In this document: positions 17,691-27,859 of the stretch, in pieces | Layout: the number at the start of each line of letters is the position of its first letter | How positions within the stretch are numbered: position 1 is the stretch's first letter | NCBI RefSeq assembly: GCF_028816475.1 | Contig: NZ_CP118247.1 | Location: forward strand, 1,240,001-1,304,000 | Direction of reading: 5' to 3' | Origin: Devosia rhodophyticola | GTDB lineage: Bacteria; Pseudomonadota; Alphaproteobacteria; Rhizobiales; Devosiaceae | DNA length: 64,000 nt | Translations under genes and position numbers: made by a program | Notes under the pieces: generated by a model | Told to the model about the DNA's origin: nothing | What the model saw: only the letters and a program-made list of their open reading frames with translations | The model's database searches: none

Positions 17691-19037
17691 TCAGCCAATC
17701 GTAAAGAAATCATACATAAGTTTGAGGTTGAGCACGGCGATGATAATCGCAATGGCGACCGAGAAGGCTATCAGCCATTTGGGCGCGACCATTGCGCCCA
17801 TTTTCTTTTTGTCAGCGGTAAACATGACCAGCGGAAACACCGCGAACGAGAGTTGCAAGCTGAGTACCACCTGAGTCAGGATCAGCAAATGTGCGGTGCC
17901 GGACTGGCCATACCAGATGGTGACGGCGGCAGCGGGCACGATGGCAATGGCGCGGGTGATCAGACGCCGCAGCCATGGCGCCAGTTTGATATCGAGAAAT
18001 CCTTCCATCACGATCTGACCGGCAAGCGTTGCGGTAACCGTCGAATTGATGCCGCAGGCCAGCAAAGCGACACCAAACAGGGTCGGCGCGATTGCCAAAC
18101 CGAGGGCCGGTGCCAATAGCGAATGAACCTGCTCAAGCTCGGCGATATCAGTTTGCCCGGCGACGTGGAAGGTCGCCGCCGCCAAAATCAGGATGGAGGC
18201 ATTGATGCAAAGTGCGAACATCAGCGCCACCGTTGAATCGATGGTGGCGAATTTGAGTGCTTCGCGCTTTTCGGGCAAGCTATTGCCATAATCACGGGTC
18301 TGCACGATGCCGGAGTGCAAATATAGATTATGTGGCATGACCGTGGCGCCCAATATGCCGAGCGCCAGATAGAGCATTTCGGGATTGGTAACGATTTCCG
18401 TGGTCGGGGCAAAGCCGCGGATCACCTCACCCCAATTGGGATCGGCCAAAGCAATCTGGACGAAAAAGCAGGCGGCGGTGATGGCCAATAGCGCCACGAC
18501 CAGCGCTTCAACCCAGCGAAAGCCGAGCTTTTGCAGGTAAAGGATCAGAAACACATCAAGTGCGGTGATCAGAACGCCCAATTCGAGCGGAATGCCAAAC
18601 AGCAGGTTGAGCCCGATGGCGGTACCAATGACCTCAGCAATGTCGGTAGCAATAATGGCAATTTCGGCGAGAAACCACAGTGCATAGGCCACGGGCTTGG
18701 GAAAGGCATCGCGGCAGGCTTGCGCCAGGTCACGACCCGAAGCGATGGCCAGACGCGCGCACAGGGCCTGCAGCACGATGGCCATGATGTTGGAAATTAA
18801 CGCGACCGTTAGCAGCGCATAGCCAAATTTTGATCCACCGGCCAGCGAAGTCGCCCAATTGCCGGGGTCCATATAGCCGACGGCAACAAGGTACCCCGGC
18901 CCGACAAAAGCAGCGGCGCGGCGCCATTTGGATGCCATGCCCTTGACCGGAATCGACCGATTGACGTCCGATAGCGAGGATTCACCACCACCACGGCTCC
19001 AGCCGGTGAATGTTTTGGGAGCGCGTTCATCCATCAA
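17691..19037 (-). CDS. mntH: NRAMP-family divalent metal (manganese) transporter
   Basis: The 448-residue protein is a proton-coupled importer of Mn(II) and related ions in the inner membrane. The metal-site motifs are DPGNW (residues 57-61, helix 1) and MPHNLYLHS (about 234-242, helix 6). Eleven or so hydrophobic segments are evident. The first ~35 residues are polar, and a second Met at residue 34 could be the true start. The upstream region holds a perfect Fur/Mur-like palindrome, and a Fur/Mur-type gene lies at 58.6 kb, so repression by that protein with manganese is likely. Confidence 0.95.
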   Translation of the reverse strand: MMDERAPKTFTGWSRGGGESSLSDVNRSIPVKGMASKWRRAAAFVGPGYLVAVGYMDPGNWATSLAGGSKFGYALLTVALISNIMAIVLQALCARLAIASGRDLAQACRDAFPKPVAYALWFLAEIAIIATDIAEVIGTAIGLNLLFGIPLELGVLITALDVFLILYLQKLGFRWVEALVVALLAITAACFFVQIALADPNWGEVIRGFAPTTEIVTNPEMLYLALGILGATVMPHNLYLHSGIVQTRDYGNSLPEKREALKFATIDSTVALMFALCINASILILAAATFHVAGQTDIAELEQVHSLLAPALGLAIAPTLFGVALLACGINSTVTATLAGQIVMEGFLDIKLAPWLRRLITRAIAIVPAAAVTIWYGQSGTAHLLILTQVVLSLQLSFAVFPLVMFTADKKKMGAMVAPKWLIAFSVAIAIIIAVLNLKLMYDFFTIG

Positions 19038-19058
19038 TCAATTTTCCTAATCTGCATT

Positions 19059-19073
19059 TGCAAATCATTTGCA
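19059..19073 (-). promoter_or_regulatory. candidate Mur/Fur operator upstream of mntH
   Basis: TGCAAAT-C-ATTTGCA is a perfect 7-1-7 inverted repeat, 22 bases before the mntH start codon. It resembles the Mur-responsive sequences of rhizobial mntH and sit genes. Binding is inferred. Confidence 0.65.
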
Positions 19074-19306
19074 ACTAATGAACTTGCCTGTCAAGGGCCG
19101 AATGCGAAGCGGCGCCCGTGCATTCCGCAATCCGGGAGGATTGCCCTCGAAAATGGCCGCGCCGACACCTTGATTTTAGGCCGCATCCCGGCCCTAATGC
19201 CGCACTGACAAAGTGACGCGCGCCAAATGGCCATGGTCTTATTCACCTCCAGCAGGCCTACCTATGGCGCTATCGGAAGGCCAAGTGCGCCATTGCGTGA
19301 AGGAAT

Positions 19307-20725
19307 ATGAGCATGTTCATGGGAATGAGCGCCGAAATTCTGGCGCGACTGCAGTTTGCGTTCACCATTTCATTCCACTTTATCTTCCCGGCATTTTCCA
19401 TCGGTACGGCCGCCTTTCTGGCGTATCTCAACTTTCTCTATCTCTGGAAAAAGGACGGTGCATACCTGCGCCTGTTTGATTACTGGAAGACCATATTTGC
19501 CGTAACGTTCGGCATGGGCGTGGTCTCGGGCATTGTCATCAGCTACCAGTTCGGCACCAACTGGGCGACATTCTCGGACAAGGCTGGCGCGGTCATCGGT
19601 CCGTTGATGGGCTATGAAGTGCTGACAGCATTTTTCCTCGAAGCGGGCTTTTTGGGGATCATGTTGTTCGGGCGCAAGCGCGTCGGCGACAGACTGCATT
19701 TTTTCGCAACGCTCATGGTGGCGCTGGGGACGCTGGTTTCAGCGACCTGGATCATTTCCGCCAACAGCTGGATGCAGACACCGGCTGGCTATACCATTGC
19801 AGAAAACGGGCAATATGTGCCTGCTGACTGGTGGGCGATCATTTTCAATCCCTCCTTTCCCTATCGCCTGGTCCACACGGTTCTGGCCGCTTTTCTGACC
19901 ACCGCATTTGCCGTAGGCGCGGTGGGGGCCTACCACCTGCTCGCGGACAGGACCAATCGGCAGGCGCGCATCATGTTTTCGATGGCGATGTGGATGGCAG
20001 CACTGGTGACACCCCTGCAAATCGTGGCTGGCGACGCCCATGGGCTCAATACGCTCGAGCACCAGCCAGCCAAGATCGCGGCCATGGAAGGACACTATGA
20101 AACCCAGTCGGGCGCGCCGCTCATCCTGTTCGGCATTCCCAATGACGAGACCGAAACAACCGATTTCGCCATTGAGATACCCAAGCTCGGGTCGCTGATC
20201 CTGACCCATGATCCCGAAGGTGAGATCAAGGGGCTCAAGGAATGGGCCAAGACCGATCGCCCGCCCGCTCTCATTCCCTTTATCACCTTCCGCGTCATGG
20301 TCGGACTTGGCTTCCTGATGCTGTGTCTGGGACTGTGGTCATTGTGGCTGCGCTGGCGAGGGCGTCTTTATGACAATGTGTGGCTGCATCGCGCCGCCAT
20401 CTTGATGGGCCCCTCAGGATTTGTCGCAGTTCTGGCTGGTTGGTACACGACCGAAGTGGGGCGGCAACCCTACACAATCTATGGTTTGCTGCGCACCTCC
20501 GATAGCCTTTCCAATGTTGATGCTCCGGCAGTGGGCACATCGCTCATCGCCTTCATCATTGTCTATTTCGTCGTCTTTGGCGCCGGGGTTTTCTATCTGT
20601 TGCGCCTGATGCGCCGCACGCCGCAAACCGATGATCATGAGCTTGAAAAAGCGCCGAACCGGGCAGCGGGCATTACGCCCGGACCGGCGCAATCATCAAG
20701 GATGGAGCCGAAAAATGGCCATTGA
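19307..20725 (+). CDS. cydA: cytochrome bd-type ubiquinol oxidase subunit I (CIO type)
   Basis: The 472-residue heme-bearing subunit of a bd oxidase reduces O2 using ubiquinol without pumping protons. The heme ligand near His24 is in [17 protein letters not shown]. The quinol-loop region ([21 protein letters not shown]) is short, as in cyanide-insensitive CioA proteins. The [12 protein letters not shown] block is the family signature with Tyr in place of the usual Trp. GAAGGA lies close to ATG 19307 and at better spacing for the ATG at 19313, so the start could be two codons later. The next gene, cydB, overlaps by 11 bases. Confidence 0.94.
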   Translation: MSMFMGMSAEILARLQFAFTISFHFIFPAFSIGTAAFLAYLNFLYLWKKDGAYLRLFDYWKTIFAVTFGMGVVSGIVISYQFGTNWATFSDKAGAVIGPLMGYEVLTAFFLEAGFLGIMLFGRKRVGDRLHFFATLMVALGTLVSATWIISANSWMQTPAGYTIAENGQYVPADWWAIIFNPSFPYRLVHTVLAAFLTTAFAVGAVGAYHLLADRTNRQARIMFSMAMWMAALVTPLQIVAGDAHGLNTLEHQPAKIAAMEGHYETQSGAPLILFGIPNDETETTDFAIEIPKLGSLILTHDPEGEIKGLKEWAKTDRPPALIPFITFRVMVGLGFLMLCLGLWSLWLRWRGRLYDNVWLHRAAILMGPSGFVAVLAGWYTTEVGRQPYTIYGLLRTSDSLSNVDAPAVGTSLIAFIIVYFVVFGAGVFYLLRLMRRTPQTDDHELEKAPNRAAGITPGPAQSSRMEPKNGH

Positions 20726-21719
20726 TCTGGCGTTTGTCTGGGCTGGCATCATTGCCTTTTCGGTTTTGGCCTATGTGGTGCTCGACGGCTTTGATCTGGG
20801 CATCGGCATCCTGTTTCCGCTGTTTCCCGAAAAACACGACCGGGACGTGATGACCAATTCAATCGCCCCGGTCTGGGACGGCAATGAAACCTGGTTGGTG
20901 TTGGGCGGCGGCGGCTTGATGGCGGTATTTCCGCTGGCGTACGCCACCATCATGCCAGCGCTTTATATGCCGATCATTGCCATGTTGCTGGGCTTGATCT
21001 TTCGCGGTGTGGCGTTTGAGTTCCGTTGGCGTACCGAGCGCTGGCGGCCCGTATGGGACGTCGGCTTTGCCGCCGGTTCAACCCTTGCAGCCTTTACCCA
21101 GGGGATAGCATTGGGCGCGTTGGTGCAGGGTATTTCGGTTACCGGCAGGCAATATAGCGGCGGCTGGTGGGATTGGCTGACCCCGTTCAGCGTCCTGACC
21201 GGGGTGGCCGTTGTTTTTGGCTATGCCCTTTTGGGCGCCTGCTGGCTCAATCTCAAGACCAGCGGTCCATTGCAGGCCAAAGCAAGGCGCCACGCCATGA
21301 TCGCTGGCGTTGCTACCTTGATCATGATCGGCATCGTCAGCCTGTGGACGCCCTTTATTCGCGAGATCTATTTTGCCCGCTGGTTTGGCTGGCCGACGGC
21401 TTTCTTTTCTGCCTTCGTCCCGCTGCTGCTGGCTGTTTGCGCCTTTGCGCTTTGGCACGGTCTGACCACCGGCAAAAATCTGCAGCCATTTCTGGCCGCA
21501 TTGGGGTTGTTCGTTCTGAGCTTTGCCGGGATCGGGATCAGCTTTTATCCCTATATCGTGCCCGGCGCGCTGACCATCTATGAAGCGGCGGCACCCGACA
21601 GCTCGCTGAGCTTTTTGCTGGTCGGCGCGGTGGTACTGGTGCCGATCATTCTGGCCTATACCGGTTATGCCTATTGGGTGTTCCGCGGCAAGATCGACCC
21701 TGAAGAAGGCTATCACTGA
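20715..21719 (+). CDS. cydB: cytochrome bd-type ubiquinol oxidase subunit II
   Basis: The 334-residue membrane subunit pairs with CydA. Typical sequence includes AYVVLDGFDLGIGILFPLF near the start, WDGNETWLVLGGGGLMAVFPLAYA, and WTPF...YFARWF further on. About eight or nine helices are visible. The start ATG 20715 follows GGAG and lies inside the end of cydA. The stop overlaps the next small gene by one base (TGATG), so all three are probably translated together. Confidence 0.95.
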   Translation: MAIDLAFVWAGIIAFSVLAYVVLDGFDLGIGILFPLFPEKHDRDVMTNSIAPVWDGNETWLVLGGGGLMAVFPLAYATIMPALYMPIIAMLLGLIFRGVAFEFRWRTERWRPVWDVGFAAGSTLAAFTQGIALGALVQGISVTGRQYSGGWWDWLTPFSVLTGVAVVFGYALLGACWLNLKTSGPLQAKARRHAMIAGVATLIMIGIVSLWTPFIREIYFARWFGWPTAFFSAFVPLLLAVCAFALWHGLTTGKNLQPFLAALGLFVLSFAGIGISFYPYIVPGALTIYEAAAPDSSLSFLLVGAVVLVPIILAYTGYAYWVFRGKIDPEEGYH

Positions 21720-21832
21720 TGGCCGAGACACCGCTTTATCGGCGCCTCGGCTGGTTTGTCCTGCTGTGGATCGGTGGTGTTGGGGCCGTCGCCATTGTGG
21801 GGCTGATCATCAAGACCATGCTGAGCGCTTAG
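21719..21832 (+). CDS. DUF2474-family small subunit of the bd oxidase (CydX-like)
   Basis: A 37-residue protein starts at the ATG that overlaps the cydB stop. It has a basic N-terminus (ETPLYRRLGW) and one membrane helix (about residues 12-33, rich in Val, Ile and Gly). DUF2474 proteins are the short third components encoded after cioAB/cydAB, analogous to CydX, which stabilises the hemes. Position, size and a single helix with YRRLGWF make the call good. Its final codons overlap the 3-prime end of the convergent SLC13 gene by four bases. Confidence 0.85.
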   Translation: MAETPLYRRLGWFVLLWIGGVGAVAIVGLIIKTMLSA

Positions 21833-23601
21833 GACAGTGGCCACACCAGCAGCAACATCGGCACGCCTACCAGCACCACGATGATCGAAAGCGGCAGGCC
21901 CAGGCGCCAATAGTCGCCAAATCGATAGCCGCCAGGCCCCATGACCATGGTGTTGCACTGGTGGCCAATCGGGGTGAGGAAATCACAGCCAGCGCCAATG
22001 GCAACGGCCATCAGGAAGGCTTCAGGCCGGAAGCCCAGCGTTGTGGCGAAAGTTGCCGCAATCGGGGCCATCACCAGAACAGTTGCGGCATTGTTGAGAA
22101 ATGGCGTGACCGCCATGGCCGCGACCATGATGAGCGCCAGGGCTCCGTAGGGCGGCAGCGTACTCGCCAGCCCCGACAACCAGTCAGCAATGAGTTCGGT
22201 ACCCCCGGTGGTTTGCAAGCTTTCCGAAACGGGAATAAGGGCCGCCAGCATGACCAGAATTGGGGCATCGAGGTGGGTATAAGCTTCGCGCAGCGGTATG
22301 GAGCGTGTCAGGACCATGAGTGTGGCGGCACCAAAAAAGGCTACCGCCACCGGCACAATCCCGAAGGCTGTCAGGGCCATGGCAACCGCCAGAATGCCAA
22401 CCGGAATCAAACCATTGCGAACGCTGCCCAACTGCAGTTTGCGTTCGGCCAGCGGCAAGCAGTCCCATTGGCGCAAAAGGTTTGGCAGATAGTTCATGTT
22501 ACCGCGCAACAGCAGAACGTCGCCGTTTTGTAGCTGAATCTCGCCCAGACGCTTGGTGAAGCGGATGTCGCGGCGGCTGATGGCCAGAATATTGACCCCG
22601 GTTCGATCAAAAAGCGTCAGATCCTGCGCGCTCAGCCCGATCAGGGCAGAGGATTTTCCAACAATTGCCTCGACGGTGCCGATATCATCGGCAGGCGTCA
22701 CCATATCGACCTTGCGATCCGAGAGGCTGAGGCCGCCCTGCCCGACCAGCTTATCAAGTGCCTCAGGTTCGCCTTCCAGCATTAAAATATCGCCATCGCG
22801 CAGGATGGCGTCGGGCAATGGGGTGCGGCGACGGCCATTTTCGCCAAGAATTGCGGTAATCATGGCCTGACCGCCGCCTAATTTTTGCAATTCGCCAACG
22901 GTCTTGTCGAGCACGGCGGATTCAGCAACCACCTGGGCTTCGGTGGTGTAGTTCTTGATCTTTATGGCTTCATCAATCGAACTGTCTTCGCGCTCGCGTT
23001 CGGGCAGTAATTTGTAACTCACGGCCAACACAGCGACCCCGACGATGGCCAGAACGCCGCCAACGGGGGTGAAGTCAAACATGGAGAAAGTCTCACCGGT
23101 CAGTTCGTAGCGCACGCGCGAAACGATAATGTTGGGCGAGGTGCCCACCTGTGTCATCAAGCCGCCAAGCAGCGAGCCGAACGACATCGGCATCAGGAAC
23201 AAGGAGGGCGAAACCTTGGATTTTCGCGCCATTTGAAAGGCGATGGGGATCATGATGGCGAGCGCGCCGATATTCTTGACGAAGGCCGAGAGCACAGTGA
23301 CCACCAGGACCAGCGCGATCAGTTGAACGCGGGGATGGGTAAGGTTGGGGGCGAAGCGCTGGATGATCACTTCCATGATGCCGGAGCGGGAAACCGCTGC
23401 GCTAACCAGCAAGGCGCTGCCCACGATGATGACGATATCGTCGGAAAAGCCGGAAAACGCATGCTCCGGTTTGACAATACCCACACCGATGGCCACCAGC
23501 AGCGCGCCCGCTGCGACAATGTCGTAGCGCACCTTGCCCCAGATGAAGACGAGCATCATGACGATAATGACAGAAAAGGACAGCAGTTGGTCGGTGGTCA
23601 T
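21829..23601 (-). CDS. SLC13/DASS-type permease with two RCK-C (TrkA-C) domains
   Basis: The 590-residue inner-membrane carrier begins MTTDQLLSFSVII at an ATG behind GGAG; a start seven codons upstream is possible. Two membrane halves (about residues 1-180 and 390-590) flank two RCK-C domains (about 205-285 and 295-375). The first half has GSLLGGLMTQVGTSPNIIV, the second FLNNAATVLVMAPIA and DFLTPIGHQCNTMV, the paired substrate-site motifs of the family. Substrates in this group include sulfate, silicate, arsenite and dicarboxylates, and none can be chosen from sequence. It is convergent with the bd-oxidase operon. Confidence 0.88.
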   Translation of the reverse strand: MTTDQLLSFSVIIVMMLVFIWGKVRYDIVAAGALLVAIGVGIVKPEHAFSGFSDDIVIIVGSALLVSAAVSRSGIMEVIIQRFAPNLTHPRVQLIALVLVVTVLSAFVKNIGALAIMIPIAFQMARKSKVSPSLFLMPMSFGSLLGGLMTQVGTSPNIIVSRVRYELTGETFSMFDFTPVGGVLAIVGVAVLAVSYKLLPEREREDSSIDEAIKIKNYTTEAQVVAESAVLDKTVGELQKLGGGQAMITAILGENGRRRTPLPDAILRDGDILMLEGEPEALDKLVGQGGLSLSDRKVDMVTPADDIGTVEAIVGKSSALIGLSAQDLTLFDRTGVNILAISRRDIRFTKRLGEIQLQNGDVLLLRGNMNYLPNLLRQWDCLPLAERKLQLGSVRNGLIPVGILAVAMALTAFGIVPVAVAFFGAATLMVLTRSIPLREAYTHLDAPILVMLAALIPVSESLQTTGGTELIADWLSGLASTLPPYGALALIMVAAMAVTPFLNNAATVLVMAPIAATFATTLGFRPEAFLMAVAIGAGCDFLTPIGHQCNTMVMGPGGYRFGDYWRLGLPLSIIVVLVGVPMLLLVWPLS

Positions 23602-23658
23602 AATTGGGCTCCGGCATTTCACTGCTATTCAGAGTCTTAAAGCATGCAAACGTGCAGG

Positions 23659-25559
23659 CTAGTATTTTCGATCCTTGCGTCGATGAAAAGATCGCCAGCG
23701 CCGGGAAGCAGCATTGGGGCGATTAAGGATCGAAACAAGCGAGGTCTGCCGCTTTGCGGGCACGACGCGGTGGCGGGTTTTAGCCCAATAGAAAGGCCGG
23801 TCTAGCAGTTCGTAGATGGCGCGGAGCGTGGCCCAGGAAACAAATATCCAATAGAGCGGCAACAGCAGTTGTGGGATCAACAGGCGAACGTGGCCGAGGC
23901 GGATGAGTCCAACCCAGGTCTGGATCAGGGGCGCGGCGTAGCCAAGAATGATGACTAGCAGATAGACGGCGTGCCAGGGGTGATCGAAATCGGCGGAGAA
24001 CGGCAATCCCATAAAAAGACGCGTCAATGTGGCGATAATGTAAGCGCTGTGGAGCAGGGGCGACAGGATCATGCCGCCGACCATGGCTTCAAAGGCGATG
24101 AAATTGCCCCAGCCCAAATCGCGACGCAAGTGATGCGGTCGACGGTTGTGCACCACAAAGGTCTGCATCCAGCCTTTCATCCATCGGGTCCGCTGGGCCA
24201 GCCAGGTGTGCAATTGGGTGGGGATTCTTCGAGTGTGCCGACGGCGAGCGTTTCAACGCGATGTCGTGAGCGGGCCAGACGGACACCGAGATCGGCATCT
24301 TCTGTGACATTGTAAGGATCCCAGCCGCCCAGGCGTCGCAGCGACGACAGGCGGAAATGGTTGGAGGTTCCACCCAGGGGTATGGGCAGACGCCAACGCG
24401 CCAGTGCTGGCAATTGCACACCGAAAAGTCCGGCATATTCGCCGGCGAACAGGCTGGTGAGCGGGGATTCTGCGGCATTGTCGACGATCAGTTCTGCCTG
24501 AATGCAGTGCACGTCGGGATTGTCGCGGAACAGCAGCGCGGTGCGCCAAAGCTGATCGGGAGATGGTGTGTCTTCGGCGTCAAACACCACAACAAACTCG
24601 CCGCGCGCCAGCGGCAGGGCATAGTCGAGCGCTTTGGGCTTGGTCAGAGGCGCGGCGTGAGGCACTTCGATGAGGGTAAACTGTGGCCGGTCCAGCACCG
24701 GTTGGATGGCGTCCACCGTGTCCCTGCCACGAGCCTCCACCACGAACTTGATATCGAGGCGAGCGTGGGGATAGTCCAGTGCCAGCATGGCTGCAACCAG
24801 TTGGGGCACCATGTGTGCTTCATCGCGAAGTGGGATCAACACCGAGTAGACCGGCAATTCTTCGTCCGGCGGGCGTTGCTCGGGGTGGGCCAGCGCGGGT
24901 TTTCGGTACGTAAGGACGCTCGCCAGACGGATAGCGGCAGGCAATGCCAACAGCAATGCGACCACGGGGAAAAGCACCGCTGATTGAAAAAACGAGGATA
25001 TCAGCACCAGTGTCACGGTCGCAAACAGGCCAGCAACAAAGGTCAGCCGCGCTGGAGTCGTCAGCTCAAGATTGGCACTGGCCATTGGCCAATGCCGCGC
25101 CAATCCCTGTCGAGCTTCGGTCAAGAGGTGTTCGGCAGAGGCCTCAACCAAAAAGCGGCGGAGCGCATTGGCGGGCACAAGGCACAAGCGGCGCGCCAAC
25201 TTTGGCTGGGCCTGCACTAGCAATTGCAACCGTGCAAGTTCAAAAAACTGCGGTGCGCAAAACAGCACGTCGCGATCCAGAAGCCTGATCTTGAAGGCGC
25301 GCACATCCGCCAGCGCCTCAAGCCGGACGGGCGCGTAGTTGCCCTGCATCTGGCGGGGCACCACATCAAAATGAGCCAGCCCGGCCCAATTGGCGCAGCG
25401 CTCCAGCGTTGGTGCCTGCCCCACGCCCAATGTGATGGCGCAATAATCCAGCGGGTCCTGCTCGAGCGACAGGGCCGTTTCCAACACACAAAGCGCATCG
25501 TCGTGAGAGGGACACTTTTCGCGCAGAACAGCGCGTATCAGATCAGTGTGCTGCGACAT
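23659..25559 (-). pseudogene. membrane processive glycosyltransferase family 2, frameshifted
   Basis: The gene encodes a BcsA-like GT2 enzyme with an extra N-terminal region of about 150 residues that resembles the type II secretion E-protein N-domain found in some XagB-type transferases. Helices follow near residues 165-205. The catalytic motifs are VFDAED, VTEDADLG and, after the break, QRTRWMKGW, with more helices at the end. Near plus-strand 24216-24224 the reading frame changes. Adding one C to the C4 run (CCCCACCC on the minus strand) restores EESPTQLHTWLAQRTRW, giving about 633 residues. Product polysaccharide is unknown. Other exopolysaccharide genes are absent here. The break may be a sequencing error. 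Confidence 0.8.
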
Positions 25560-25776
25560 GCAACGGTCGCAATAGTCCTATCGCCTTTGATGTGCGCTTA
25601 CAGCAACCTAGCGCCTTGATGCCAATGATAATCAACCGCCCGCTCCCCCAAACAAGTGCGGTGAGGTTGACGTATCCGTCAACGGTCGGCAATTGCCTTT
25701 AATTGCAAAGTTGGGCGTCACTAACAAATTGTATTAATTCGATGTTTACCAGCCGAGCCCACTTTGGCAATTTACA

Positions 25777-26763
25777 TCAATGCTTGATGGAGAAATGGTG
25801 CGGGCTGAAGTGGTAGGCGGTCGAACAAAACTCGCAGACCACCTCGATTTCCCCATCGACTGCCATTTCATCGCGATCTGCATCGGTAAAGCTGGTGGCC
25901 AGCATGTCCTCGATCCGGTCCGCCGAACAGGTGCAGCGCTCAACCATGGGCAGAGGCGGAAAAACCCGCACGCCGGTTTCATGATAGAGGCGGAATAGCA
26001 ATCTTTCGGGCGAAAGGTCCGGGTCCGCCAATTCAACGTCTTCCAGCGTTGCCAGAAGGGCCTTGGCCTGGGTCCAGCTATCGGCTTCCTCTTTGTCTGA
26101 ATTATCCAGGTCGCCATCGCCGGGCAAATCGCGCACCACCGACTCGCCATGGTCGGGTAGATGCTGGATCAGTACGCCACCGGCGCGCCAATGGGGTCGT
26201 TCATCGCCTTTGCGCGTGAATTCGGCAACGGTCAGTCGAACCATGGTGGGGATCTGTTCTGACTGGACAAAATAGGTGTGAGCCACTTCTTCAAGCGAAT
26301 TGCCATCGAGCGCCACGATGCCTTGATAACGTTCGGTATGTTCGCCCTGATCAATGGTCATGGCCAGATGGCCTTTGCCCAGAAGTTCGCCCGGCGTGGT
26401 TCTGCCCGCTTCGGCAGCTGCCACCAATGCGTCCTGATCGAAACGGGCATAGCCGCGCAGCCCGTCGGGCGCGTCAAAATCCACAACGATCAGATTGACC
26501 GGGCCATCGGTCTGGGTCTGGAGAATGAAACGCCCTTCGAACTTGAGCGAGGAGCCGATCAGGGCCGCCAGTGCAACTGCTTCGCCCAGTAGCCGGGCAA
26601 CAAGAGCGGGATAATCATGGCGGCTCAGAATGGTATCGAGCGCATCGCCAAACCGGACGGCGCGTCCGCGCGTATCAAGTTGATCGAGCGTGAAAGGGAC
26701 AACTGCGTCGTCGCCGGTTTCGGGACGATCAAGGCCCAGGGCAGTCATCATATTGTCAGTCAT
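25777..26763 (-). CDS. hslO: redox-regulated chaperone Hsp33
   Basis: Hsp33 is a cytoplasmic holdase switched on by oxidation. The 328-residue protein has the N-terminal core (GEAVALAALIGSSLKFEGRFILQTQTDGP) and the C-terminal zinc switch Cys277-x-Cys279 with Cys310-x-x-Cys313. All four cysteines are present, so redox sensing should be intact. It follows argD and argF on the same strand with 124 bases between, an arrangement common in Hyphomicrobiales. It may be transcribed separately. Confidence 0.95.
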   Translation of the reverse strand: MTDNMMTALGLDRPETGDDAVVPFTLDQLDTRGRAVRFGDALDTILSRHDYPALVARLLGEAVALAALIGSSLKFEGRFILQTQTDGPVNLIVVDFDAPDGLRGYARFDQDALVAAAEAGRTTPGELLGKGHLAMTIDQGEHTERYQGIVALDGNSLEEVAHTYFVQSEQIPTMVRLTVAEFTRKGDERPHWRAGGVLIQHLPDHGESVVRDLPGDGDLDNSDKEEADSWTQAKALLATLEDVELADPDLSPERLLFRLYHETGVRVFPPLPMVERCTCSADRIEDMLATSFTDADRDEMAVDGEIEVVCEFCSTAYHFSPHHFSIKH

Positions 26764-26887
26764 GGCACTCAGGTCCGGCGTAAAATTACAATAGTTTCGC
26801 AGGCCGACGGCAAACGCGCAATCGCCCCCGATTTCCCAGTTGGGAAAATCAGAGGCACTTGCCCATGCGTTCTGTCAGGGGATCAGT

Positions 26888-27814
26888 CTAGTTGACGTCC
26901 GCCCCGAAGGCCCAGCACAACACAGCCTTTTGTGCGTGAAGGCGGTTTTCGGCTTCATCCCACACGACCGATTGAGGACCGTCGATCACCTCATCAGTTA
27001 CCTCGTCACCGCGATGAGCGGGCAGGTCATGCATGAAAAGAGCGTTTTTGTCGGCCAAGGCCATCAAACTGGTGTTGACCTGATAGGGTTTCAAGACCCG
27101 GCGGCGCTCGGCAATATCCACATCGCCCATTGATACCCAGGTATCGGTGATGACAAGATCGGCGCCTTCGACTGCTTCGCGTGGGTCCTGGATCAGCCGA
27201 ACCATATCGCCGGCGCGACGGATGTCGTCCATCAAGTCCTTTTCCGGACTATATTCCTCGGGCGTGGCGATGGTCAGCTGGCACTCGAAAAGTTCGGCGG
27301 CATTAACCCAGGAATGCAGCACATTATTACTATCGCCAACCCAGGCCACCTTGGCGCCCTTGATGGGCCCCCGATGCTCCTCGAACGTCATGAGGTCCGC
27401 CATGATCTGGCAGGGATGAGCGCGGCGCGTCAACCCGTTGATCACAGGCACACTGGCTCCGCCAGCCAATTCGAGCAAATCGGCGTGGGACAGGATGCGG
27501 ATCATGATCGCATCGACATAGCGGCTGAGCACCTTGGCGGTGTCCGACAGGGTCTCCTCGCGACTGAGCTGCATTTCCTGTCCGGAGAGCATAACGGTCT
27601 CACCGCCCAATTGGCGCATGCCGACATCAAAGCTGACGCGGGTGCGGGTCGATTGGCGTTCAAAGATCATCGCCAGGACTTTTTCGGCCAATGGCTTGGG
27701 GCGGTCGCCCTGTTTGAGCCGGGATTTCAGCGATGCTGCGGTCGTGAGCATAGCGCGCAATTCGGCATAGTCGAAGTCGTCGATCGAGAGAAAATGTCTA
27801 GGCTGGCCGGTCAT
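26888..27814 (-). CDS. argF: ornithine carbamoyltransferase with an unusual HDLP motif
   Basis: This 308-residue enzyme makes citrulline from ornithine and carbamoyl phosphate for arginine synthesis. The carbamoyl-phosphate motif [11 protein letters not shown] and the [11 protein letters not shown] block are standard. The ornithine/active-site motif, usually HCLPAHR, reads HDLPAHR, with Asp263 in place of the conserved cysteine. The codon is GAC (plus strand 27026-27028) and the surrounding frame is unbroken. Other residues (DTWVSMGD in place of DVWVSMG) fit the OTCase family, so I keep the call. It lies 45 bases after argD, and the two are probably one operon. Confidence 0.9.
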   Translation of the reverse strand: MTGQPRHFLSIDDFDYAELRAMLTTAASLKSRLKQGDRPKPLAEKVLAMIFERQSTRTRVSFDVGMRQLGGETVMLSGQEMQLSREETLSDTAKVLSRYVDAIMIRILSHADLLELAGGASVPVINGLTRRAHPCQIMADLMTFEEHRGPIKGAKVAWVGDSNNVLHSWVNAAELFECQLTIATPEEYSPEKDLMDDIRRAGDMVRLIQDPREAVEGADLVITDTWVSMGDVDIAERRRVLKPYQVNTSLMALADKNALFMHDLPAHRGDEVTDEVIDGPQSVVWDEAENRLHAQKAVLCWAFGADVN

Positions 27815-27859
27815 TGGCTTGGGTCCGGTTCTGGTTATCCGAGGTGATGAAAGTGAAAG

